A stretch of 64,000 nucleotides of DNA from Thermofilum sp. (GTDB lineage Archaea > Thermoproteota > Thermoprotei > Thermofilales > Thermofilaceae). Shown here in pieces: positions 1-6,936 of the stretch. The translations under genes were made by a program, and so were the position numbers. The number at the start of each line of letters is the position of its first letter. Position 1 is the stretch's first letter. The notes below the pieces were generated by a model that ran no database searches, was not told the origin of the DNA, and worked only from the letters and a program-made list of their open reading frames with translations. The DNA is taken from contig JAVYKX010000001.1 of assembly GCA_038741495.1 (NCBI GenBank), positions 552,918-616,917 of the forward strand, written 5' to 3'.

Positions 1-1018
1 CTTCAATTTTCATTAATAAAATTGTATCGGGAAGGCCGCCCAATTTCTTAACCAAGGCCTGATCTATGCCATTGCTCAGAAGGCCGAAAGCCTTCGCTGT
101 AGCAAGTCTTGAATTCACGTCCTGAGGTAGCGCGTTGTACGATATGTGAACGCGTTCGTTTCCCCGCTCAAGTGTGAGAACTCTGAACTCCTCACTCACA
201 TTTATCTTCCATGACTCGTCGTAGATTTTTTCCAGTAATGCTTCGAGGAGGAGGGTAAAACCGTAGAGCTCATACAGCTTACTCACCGGCAGCTTCAACG
301 CTAACCTTTCTCCGAAGTCTCTTGCGTTCTTTTCTATTATGTGAACGTTCATACGCAGCTCTCTACGTAATTTGAGTAGAGGGCGGTATGCGCGGTACTC
401 ACGCGGTCTCATAACTGCGTTGAGGCGCACCCTAGCTTCCAGTTCGTTAAGCAGCCTTTCATCGCCAGCGATAACGCTAGCCTTTGGAATCAACTGCCGG
501 AGTAGGGGTTCGTTTAGCAGATACTCATAGCTTGAGATGGTCTCGATTAATCGTTTGACGGCTATATCGACCAGTGGGTTACTTCCAGTATGTCGTGTAC
601 TGAGCAAGTTTTGTAGTATCCTTTTCAAGCGAGTTTCAATTTCAATTATCGTGGCAGCAAGTAGAAAGTTAGCGGGAGTCTCGTAACTCACCCTTGTGGT
701 TTTTACCGGGACTGCGACGGGTAAATGCCTAGCCGCTAACTGGGTGTTGACTCTCCCAGCAATTGTATCAACATTAACGAGCATTAGTTCTTCAGCCATA
801 AGGACTTGTAGTCTTTTCAAAGCCGATTTGACGGCTAATGTTAACTCCCTAAGCGTTTTCTGCGCTCTAACGACGTCTGCTACGCTACCCGTAATTACGA
901 GATCGTCGCTGTAGACGCGTAGTCGTAACGGCTCGGCTAGCTTCAGCCTGCTGTAGAGGGAGAGGAGCGTTGTGAGAACGTAGTTTGCCATGAAATTAAC
1001 TTCTGAATTTAATTTCAT
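1..1018 (-). CDS. mcrC: McrC-like subunit (DUF2357 type), C-terminus beyond the left edge
   Basis: An open minus-strand frame runs from an ATG at 1018 to the window edge (about 339 residues, no stop). Its start overlaps the stop of the upstream mcrB in an ATGA, the usual sign of translational coupling. Visible features are a hydrophobic helical start, a segment reading ETPANFLL near residue 115 that resembles the dTpEN-type motif of McrC/DUF2357 proteins, and an Arg-rich middle. The region around YELYGFTLLLEALLEKIY resembles the lead-in to the PD-(D/E)XK nuclease of McrC proteins; the catalytic residues themselves would lie off the window. In known systems McrC is the nuclease that docks on the McrB AAA+ ring. 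The family call rests mainly on the neighbour plus these weak motifs. Confidence 0.7.
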   Translation of the reverse strand, partial: MKLNSEVNFMANYVLTTLLSLYSRLKLAEPLRLRVYSDDLVITGSVADVVRAQKTLRELTLAVKSALKRLQVLMAEELMLVNVDTIAGRVNTQLAARHLPVAVPVKTTRVSYETPANFLLAATIIEIETRLKRILQNLLSTRHTGSNPLVDIAVKRLIETISSYEYLLNEPLLRQLIPKASVIAGDERLLNELEARVRLNAVMRPREYRAYRPLLKLRRELRMNVHIIEKNARDFGERLALKLPVSKLYELYGFTLLLEALLEKIYDESWKINVSEEFRVLTLERGNERVHISYNALPQDVNSRLATAKAFGLLSNGIDQALVKKLGGLPDTILLMKIE

Positions 1019-2631
1019 AGTTCTCTTAACATATTTATTTCTTTAAGGTAGAAACTATCAAAAGTTCTAACAGATTTTCTTAGATCTATCTCGTTTAGAA
1101 TTTTTCTTATATTCTCTAAGGCGGAAGTAGGCAATCCTTCGAGTTGAGGGATCACTATCATCGCTACAGCATTATCAAGAGCCTCATCCTTATTAATCCC
1201 TTGATTTTCTAATTCACTTGCAATCTTTGCTACATCTATTAGAATTGCGACACCCAACTCGAGCCCAGCAGCTCTTAGTTTGCTATTCAAATCGAGGATA
1301 CGTTCAATGATTCCAGCATCTTTACAATATAATCTCAGAATCTCTTGAATCTTGCTTGAATCTGGATTGCTTACCTCAATTACGGCAAAGCGCCGTAAGA
1401 GGGCATAACCTAAAGTGAAGAGGTAACGTCTATCATAGAGATTCATTGTGGCAATTACTCGAAGGTTCTCAGGAACTTTAAGCATATTGTCCTTCGAGTA
1501 GACTTCAAGCAGTAAAGAACCCCACCTATCTATTTTGCCGTCTCCCGCGTATGACCGCATCTCCTCTATGAGACTCTGAGGCACTCTCCACTCTTTCGGA
1601 TCAGCGGTGCCAAATATTGTAAAAAACTCGCCAAACGCTCTATCGAGGTTAGCTCTGTTAATCTCATCAATAAGTAAGATCGCTCCATACCCGTTGCTTT
1701 CATGACAGCGAGCTATGGCTTCTAGCAGAGCACCGCATTTCCATACGACGTTACCACCAATGAACACGGGGCCGCCTACAACGTCAACCCTACTCCACTC
1801 ACTTGTTGCCGTCTTCTCAACAAGCGGCACTTTATATATTTCTGCTAACATTTTAACTAGAATTGTTTTTCCAGTGCCAGGTGGTCCTACGAGTATAACG
1901 TGCTTCCCACTTTTAAGCGCGGCGATGAGCTCATACAGTACATCCTGATGGATTACTAACCCTTTATTCCGCAGCCCCTCTTCAATCTCTTCTACTCTTA
2001 ATCGATCCAACCAGCTGACAGGTAGAGGCTGAGGACCGGTCGGTGGGGGTTGGCTAAGACGTTTCTTTAACAGTTCTCGGAGTTTATTAACTACAGCTAT
2101 GTCGACTACGTGCTGAAGACCGCTTACAGCGTAATTCCTAAGCAAGCTAGTAAGCTCCTCATCCCCCCTCCAGGCTCCCGTACGGATAGACTCGTGAAGC
2201 CATAGAATCTGCATTTTATACCTGAACGGAAACACTACTTCACCTCTCCTCCTCTCCTCGGGCCAAAATAGGTTGAGAAAATCGAATTCACATTCGATAA
2301 CCAAACCTGCTCCAATGATTCCGCTACCAGTTACGTAGAAGAGCACTACGTTCGGTTTATCACGCATCAAAAGAATACCTTCAAAGAGCTTAGCAGAGGA
2401 AGTTCGAACTCCTCCAGCTTCTTCGAATATTCCCTGGAACTGTTTCTTATCGATCCTTGAGCCCCAATAAGTGTGGTTTTCCTCGTATTCTAGGGCATAC
2501 CTCAAGCTCCATTCCCAGTGCTCACGAGACCCGGCAGAGACCCAAAAATCAGCTTCGTCAAGCATCGCTCCGGGGTCTTTAAGCCACTTATCCAGTTGGT
2601 GACTAGGGATAGCAGAGCGGAAGTGAACCAC
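1015..2631 (-). CDS. mcrB: McrB-like AAA+ GTPase/ATPase with EVE/YTH-like N-terminal region
   Basis: 538 residues. The C-terminal half is an AAA+ motor of the McrB clade: Walker A GPPGTGKT at 249-256, Walker B with the signature LLIDEINRANLDR at 319-331, and ATMNLYDRR near 422 corresponding to the McrB MNxxDR sensor. The N-terminal 190 residues hold a beta-rich segment (GSGIIGAGLVIE near 102-113, then FPFRYKM near 134-140) that looks like a PUA/EVE/YTH fold. In the family, N-terminal domains recognise modified DNA, and an archaeal McrB with a YTH reader is known. The predicted role is modification-dependent restriction with the downstream McrC-like subunit. The GTG start at 2631 is supported by a TATA-like element 25 bp upstream. 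Reader specificity is not deducible here. Confidence 0.86.
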   Translation of the reverse strand: MVHFRSAIPSHQLDKWLKDPGAMLDEADFWVSAGSREHWEWSLRYALEYEENHTYWGSRIDKKQFQGIFEEAGGVRTSSAKLFEGILLMRDKPNVVLFYVTGSGIIGAGLVIECEFDFLNLFWPEERRRGEVVFPFRYKMQILWLHESIRTGAWRGDEELTSLLRNYAVSGLQHVVDIAVVNKLRELLKKRLSQPPPTGPQPLPVSWLDRLRVEEIEEGLRNKGLVIHQDVLYELIAALKSGKHVILVGPPGTGKTILVKMLAEIYKVPLVEKTATSEWSRVDVVGGPVFIGGNVVWKCGALLEAIARCHESNGYGAILLIDEINRANLDRAFGEFFTIFGTADPKEWRVPQSLIEEMRSYAGDGKIDRWGSLLLEVYSKDNMLKVPENLRVIATMNLYDRRYLFTLGYALLRRFAVIEVSNPDSSKIQEILRLYCKDAGIIERILDLNSKLRAAGLELGVAILIDVAKIASELENQGINKDEALDNAVAMIVIPQLEGLPTSALENIRKILNEIDLRKSVRTFDSFYLKEINMLREL

Positions 2632-2649
2632 ACCAGTGTCTTTAAAACG

Positions 2650-2661
2650 TTAAAATAAATA
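2650..2661 (-). promoter_or_regulatory. TATA box of mcrBC
   Basis: The AT-rich element TATTTATTTTA lies in the 36-bp gap after the radical SAM gene, centred about 25 bp upstream of the GTG at 2631. This suggests a leaderless mcrB transcript, so mcrBC may not depend on transcription from the gene upstream. Confidence 0.5.
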
Positions 2662-2667
2662 TTTTTC

Positions 2668-3792
2668 TTAGCCTAAGATCCTTTGAAGTAGTTCTTTATT
2701 TGCCAGCGCTTTATATACTAAATGAAAGTGTTTTCTTAGCTTTCTTCTCGCAGCAGGAAGCGGTAAATGTTCCACATCTTCGGGCTGTATGTATCGGTAG
2801 CCGGGCTGAAAACCATGAAATTGTTCACGCAGAGTAACGCGCATAATTCTTTCACGCAATAGATGGATGCCGCAACAGTCCGGCGCCGTGTTTAGGTCAA
2901 AAAACCCCTCTCTGCATAAACCAATAGTAAGTCCCCTTCTCGATAGTCTTTCAACAGCAAGTTCGTAAATGCTCCGTCTCCACTCTCGTCTTGGATGCTT
3001 GTGTGCCCCCCATGGGTACAGCTCCCAAAGGGCTGGATTAGTTAATCTTGTGAAATCAAGTTTTGGCATCACAACTTTGAAGCACTCAAGATCTTGCCAG
3101 CTCAAAATCCTCAATGCTTCGAGAATCACGTGTTTAGCTCCAACTGAGCGCGCTGTATCCGCATACTCTTCCAGGAATTCTGTGCTCGAGTTGAGATAGG
3201 GGATTAGCGGCTGCAGCCTTAAGACCACGGGGATCTGCTCATCTGTCAGCTTCTCTGCCGCTTTAAACCTCTCCGATGGAGGAGGCGCCCCCCTCTCCAG
3301 CTTTCTTGCAACTTCATCGTTCAGAAAGGCTATACTCAGTTGGACGATTGCTAGCCCCTCGCCTACTAGCTCCTTCACAGCGTCAAGCCATGGTCCCCGG
3401 GCTATCAACGTCGATTTCGTGCAGATAATGAGAGGGATTTCCAGCCTCTTTGCCACCTTCATAACCTCCAGTGCGATACCCAGCTTTTCCTCGATTGGTG
3501 GAAGGGGGTCAGTTAAAGCCGATAACCTGAACGGGGGCAGAGGCACACCTGAGCTGCGCCACTTCTCTAACGCTGCGCGAAGCAGCCTGGAATAATTCGT
3601 AATGGCTTTGAAACTTCTTCTATACCCAGGAAGAAATTTTGTATAACAGTATGAGCAGGAGTGTTGACACCCTATGTAGGGATCCAGGCGAAAGATGGAG
3701 TAGCAGAAGCACGACATTATCAGACCGGCGCCGATCACTAACTCTCCATCAAGCTGATCTCTCAGCACCGCGAATCCCTCATCATAAAACAT
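2668..3792 (-). CDS. Radical SAM protein, spore photoproduct lyase-like (SplB family)
   Basis: 374 residues with the [4Fe-4S] motif C42-X3-C46-X2-C49 (GCQHSCSYCY), followed by YRR and a run of TIM-barrel strands. The CX3CX2C spacing and the following TKF/LPGY context fit the SplB-like group of archaeal radical SAM proteins (COG1533). The substrate is unknown; the family name reflects the DNA-repair member, and most archaeal relatives are uncharacterised. Several other cysteines (for example in the C-terminal DCCG segment) could hold a second cluster. It lies 36 bp upstream of mcrB on the same strand, so read-through is possible. The ATG at 3792 is preceded by an AT-rich AGTTTAAT stretch about 20 bp upstream. 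Confidence 0.8.
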   Translation of the reverse strand: MFYDEGFAVLRDQLDGELVIGAGLIMSCFCYSIFRLDPYIGCQHSCSYCYTKFLPGYRRSFKAITNYSRLLRAALEKWRSSGVPLPPFRLSALTDPLPPIEEKLGIALEVMKVAKRLEIPLIICTKSTLIARGPWLDAVKELVGEGLAIVQLSIAFLNDEVARKLERGAPPPSERFKAAEKLTDEQIPVVLRLQPLIPYLNSSTEFLEEYADTARSVGAKHVILEALRILSWQDLECFKVVMPKLDFTRLTNPALWELYPWGAHKHPRREWRRSIYELAVERLSRRGLTIGLCREGFFDLNTAPDCCGIHLLRERIMRVTLREQFHGFQPGYRYIQPEDVEHLPLPAARRKLRKHFHLVYKALANKELLQRILG

Positions 3793-3993
3793 GTACTCTC
3801 ATTAAACTTAGCTAATCTTTGCTTAAAAGGCAGAAAGGCTTCGTTACGCTTTAAGCGTGCACTGTGGACGCGGTGGATTTTAAGTGCCCCCTACAATACC
3901 TCGCTAGGTTCCAGTGTTTGCTATTGAGTTCAGATCGCAGGTGAGGCGTCAGGCGAAGAGTTCAGAGGTTTCCACCCGGAGCGGGGTACGGCG

Positions 3994-4287
3994 TTGTCGA
4001 AGCACCTAGAGGTCGCGTGGAGCTACTACGGGAGGGCGGTGAAGCTCCTGTCGGAGGGCGACCCCTGCGACGCGGCCGAGAAGGTCTGGGTTGCGGTGTG
4101 GCACGTCACCCTGGCGCTCGCAGAGAAGTACGTGGGATCCACGAGGCCGCCGGAGGGAGTGACGTGGAGGGAGTTCGTGGAAAGCGCGTCGATGGGAGCT
4201 GGCTTGGGTGAGTGGGAGGCTGCAGAGAGGGGGGCCTCGAACCGGATGAGAGGTGTGCTCCGCGATGGGCAGTTTTCCGGGCCGTGA
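3994..4287 (+). CDS. PaREP1-like/HEPN-type helical protein, probably a C-terminally truncated remnant
   Basis: 97 residues from a TTG. Residues 5-70 (WSYYGRAVKLLSEGD, AAEKVWVAVWHVTLALAEKY) match the pattern of crenarchaeal PaREP1 proteins, which are small helical HEPN-related proteins of unknown function. The expected C-terminal helices are missing: after about residue 72 the sequence turns into low-complexity Gly/Arg-rich text and stops. Neither alternative frame restores a recognisable end, so a deletion or old decay is more likely than a single frameshift. It stands between the radical SAM gene and the RloB-like gene, convergent with the latter. Confidence 0.5.
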   Translation: MSKHLEVAWSYYGRAVKLLSEGDPCDAAEKVWVAVWHVTLALAEKYVGSTRPPEGVTWREFVESASMGAGLGEWEAAERGASNRMRGVLRDGQFSGP

Positions 4288-4417
4288 CGACCGTCGAGCT
4301 GTACGGTGGGAAGGAGCTGCGAGGAGCTTGGGAGCAGGCTGGTTTCACTTCAGCTCAGCGCTGCTTATCACTGCTGTTAGCTGCAGGGGGCTCTTTGGAC
4401 TATGGGGGTTTGTGGGT

Positions 4418-4987
4418 TTACGCTCGCTGCTGGCAGCCTGTTTTCGCGACGTCTACTATGCGGGCCAGGTAGCCCGGTAGGGCTCCGTGCCTCTTTATGT
4501 ATTCGAGTGTGTGCTGCGTCAGGAGTGTGTGGAATCTGCTTTTCCTGTACTCTCCCCCTCTTCTGCCTAAGCGCCTGTTGATCAGCTCGATGGCTTCGTC
4601 GCACAGCTGGAGGGATGAGCTGCCGGCGATCTCCATGGCTTCGCAGAGCCATACCTCGTGGCAGGGCTTTGAGGGAAGCTGCTTCACCTTCCTCTTGTCA
4701 GCGCCGCTGAGGTTGGCTAGGTGCCTTTGAACGTGCTCCTCTGTAACTTCCCGTTCGAGGTCGTACACTATCAGGATGAGGTTGTAACCCTCCTTGAGGG
4801 CGCCCTCCACGTACCTGGCGAGCTTGTTGTCGCACGCGTTGACTGGCTGCGAGATCCTGTACTCGGCGACCGGCCACTCCACTTGCAGGCCCTGCTCCTC
4901 TCTTAGCCTCGATAGCAGCTTGAAGAGCTCGTCAAGCGCCTTCCTCGCGTAGGTGTTATCGATTACGATGTACAGGTTGCAGCGCAC
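4418..4987 (-). CDS. RloB-like putative TOPRIM/nuclease partner of an AAA ATPase
   Basis: 189 residues. The strand-rich core includes NLYIVID at 4-10, NLILIVYDLE at 69-78 with acidic D76, and PCHEVWL at 108-114. The last resembles the PcFExWL motif of RloB/DUF4276-like proteins, which have been grouped with TOPRIM-type folds. The gene begins 9 bp after the stop of an AAA-type ATPase, which is the classical arrangement of RloA/RloB-like and PARIS-like (ATPase + TOPRIM) defence pairs. The presumed role is an effector nuclease held or activated by the ATPase. The family assignment is based on short motifs and context, so it is moderate; a generic hypothetical ATPase-associated protein is the alternative. 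Confidence 0.55.
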   Translation of the reverse strand: MRCNLYIVIDNTYARKALDELFKLLSRLREEQGLQVEWPVAEYRISQPVNACDNKLARYVEGALKEGYNLILIVYDLEREVTEEHVQRHLANLSGADKRKVKQLPSKPCHEVWLCEAMEIAGSSSLQLCDEAIELINRRLGRRGGEYRKSRFHTLLTQHTLEYIKRHGALPGYLARIVDVAKTGCQQRA

Positions 4988-4996
4988 CCTTAACCC

Positions 4997-6664
4997 CTAC
5001 TCGAGCTTCCCCAGCATTAAGCCGGAGAGGAGGGCCTCGCTGGTGGTGAGCCCCAGCTCGGCCAGCCAGCTCTTCAGCTCTTCGGGCGACTTAGCTCTAA
5101 GCGCCCTTGTTTCGCCCCTCTCCCACTTCAGGAGGACGAGCTCGTCCAGCCTCTTCAAGTAGTCCAGGACGACGGGCGAGTGCGTCGTGATGACTGCGTA
5201 CGCGCCGCTGCTCCTGACCTCGTCGAGAAGGAACTGCTGGGCTAGGGGGTGCAGGCTGTTCTCGAACTCGTCTATAGCGATCACCGAGGGCTTCGAGAGA
5301 AGGGCAGCTTCCACGAGCAGCGCTTTCAGAGCGCCGTCGGGCTGCGAGGGCGGTAGAAGCTTAACCCCGTCGACCTGGATCGAGATGTAGACTCTCCCGT
5401 CGTCGGTGACCGGCATGCCCAGCTTCACCTCCTCGCAGCCCTCGAGAACGTACTCCAGCGCCCCTTCGACCTCCCTCGGGACCCTACCCTCTGTGATTGT
5501 GTAGAGGTAGGGTGCGAGGTTCGACCCGTCGCTCTTCAGCGCTTCCTCCCTGGTGAGAGGCTGTGGGGTTTTCAGCTCGGAGGACTTGACTCCCCGCAGG
5601 ACGACTACCCCCTCTATGAACTCCCAAACCCCCACCGCCGCGCCAGTGATTGCCACAGCACTCTCGAAGGCACTCATCCTCGCCACCTCTGCTAAGGCTT
5701 TCAAAACCAGCCCCCCGATGCTCTCAGCTCCCTTAGAAAGGTCGGGAAGCTTCGCGTTGGACCCAAGATAACTGATCAAGGTCTCTTTCCGCTTCTCCAG
5801 CGCCTCATGGATAGAATCTGTGATCATTTCTTGGAAGATATCTATTAGAGTATCATACCAGTTAATACTTTTCCCAAATCTGTCGTAGATGTACGCCAGC
5901 GTTTCAGTTAATAGCTCGCTGTATTCGATTGTCGGGCGATACACGCTTCTGAACCAGTCCTCGGTGCACAAGGATTCCACAATCCCCACTACTCGGCGGT
6001 AGAGCTCCTCCCGGTCTGGAGCATCAGCGCTTAAAGCTGACTTCATCTTAAGGATAGCATTTTCCAGCTTTAGAAGTTCGCAAAGGTTAATGTCGATGGA
6101 AAACTTTTTCTTCGCAAAGGAGCCGTCAACGCTCAATGACCCTGCCTTGAGCTTGAAGACCTCGTCCTCGGCTGAGAACTTGTGGCGCCCATTCAGGGAG
6201 ACCTCGTAGTAAACCGATAGCTCGTTCGCGCCCAAGAATCTTAGCGCCCTGCCGAGGAGCTCCATGAGATCGCGCGCTGATGAGCGGACCTCCTCCTCAG
6301 TGGTTGCTTCCAGTTCTCTGTCCCGCTCTGCGGCTCTCAGCTTCTCTTCGAGCTTCTCTCTGCTTAGCTTCAGTTTCAGCCCGATGGTGATGCTTCTGGT
6401 TTCGTCGTGCTGGTAGACGACGTTCCTGTAGCCCCACCACTTGGAGAAGGGGTTAGCTGTGCGGCCTCTCGCCCACTCCTGGACGTCCTTGAGGAGCTCG
6501 AGGGCTTCCACGAGCGCTGTCTTGCCTGAGCCGTTGGGCCCGGCGACGACTGTCACGCGCGTGGGGAAGGAGAGCTCGAAGCTTCGAAGCGACTTGAAGT
6601 TTCTAACCACGAGTTTCTCGAGCTCGAAGAGTCTCGCGAAATCCCTCAAGCTGAACTTCTCCAT
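4997..6664 (-). CDS. AAA_15/AAA_21-type ATPase (RloA/OLD-like)
   Basis: About 555 residues. The N-terminus has a RecF/ABC-type strand LEKLVVRNFKSL followed by Walker A GPNGSGKT near 42-49. The middle is a long helical insertion (dimerisation arms). The C-terminus carries IAIDEFENSLHP (Walker B plus D-loop) and TTHSP (H-loop), as in OLD, RloA and AriA ATPases. There is no TOPRIM domain fused to it; instead a separate RloB-like gene follows after 9 bp. An ATG at 6694 exists in frame but lies inside a TATA element, so the ATG at 6664 is preferred. This type of two-gene unit is typical of anti-phage abortive defence; the trigger cannot be read from sequence. Confidence 0.75.
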   Translation of the reverse strand: MEKFSLRDFARLFELEKLVVRNFKSLRSFELSFPTRVTVVAGPNGSGKTALVEALELLKDVQEWARGRTANPFSKWWGYRNVVYQHDETRSITIGLKLKLSREKLEEKLRAAERDRELEATTEEEVRSSARDLMELLGRALRFLGANELSVYYEVSLNGRHKFSAEDEVFKLKAGSLSVDGSFAKKKFSIDINLCELLKLENAILKMKSALSADAPDREELYRRVVGIVESLCTEDWFRSVYRPTIEYSELLTETLAYIYDRFGKSINWYDTLIDIFQEMITDSIHEALEKRKETLISYLGSNAKLPDLSKGAESIGGLVLKALAEVARMSAFESAVAITGAAVGVWEFIEGVVVLRGVKSSELKTPQPLTREEALKSDGSNLAPYLYTITEGRVPREVEGALEYVLEGCEEVKLGMPVTDDGRVYISIQVDGVKLLPPSQPDGALKALLVEAALLSKPSVIAIDEFENSLHPLAQQFLLDEVRSSGAYAVITTHSPVVLDYLKRLDELVLLKWERGETRALRAKSPEELKSWLAELGLTTSEALLSGLMLGKLE

Positions 6665-6692
6665 GGCCTCTAGGAAACCTGGGTAGCTTCGC

Positions 6693-6700
6693 ATATATAA
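6693..6700 (-). promoter_or_regulatory. TATA box of the ATPase/RloB-like operon
   Basis: TTATATAT on the minus strand, centred 33 bp upstream of the ATG at 6664. It overlaps the alternative ATG at 6694, which argues against that start. Confidence 0.5.
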
Positions 6701-6906
6701 GTTGCAGCCGTGAGCAGCTCTCTCCGCTTCTGTCGGGGCCGTGTGGAGTCGAGTTCATGACGGTGCCGCTGAGGGAGTGCCCTGTTTTCCGGTGATGGCT
6801 CCGGCGTCCCGCGGCATTACGCAAGCGGTCGAGCGGGCTTGGGAGGCGTCCCCCGACCGTATCTGGTCGGAAGCTTTGGTTTTGTTTTGCTGGATGGTTG
6901 TGAAAA

Positions 6907-6915
6907 ATTTTAAGT
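6907..6915 (+). promoter_or_regulatory. TATA box of the Lhr helicase gene
   Basis: ATTTTAAGT is centred 26 bp upstream of the GTG at 6937 and is preceded by an A-rich stretch, consistent with a leaderless transcript. Confidence 0.45.
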
Positions 6916-6936
6916 TTTGCGAGTAGACTGTTTTTC

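Noticed and set aside
4106-4652. Several overlapping frames of 75-91 residues on both strands between the PaREP1 fragment and the RloB-like gene
   Set aside because: None has coding-like composition or restores the missing PaREP1 C-terminus.
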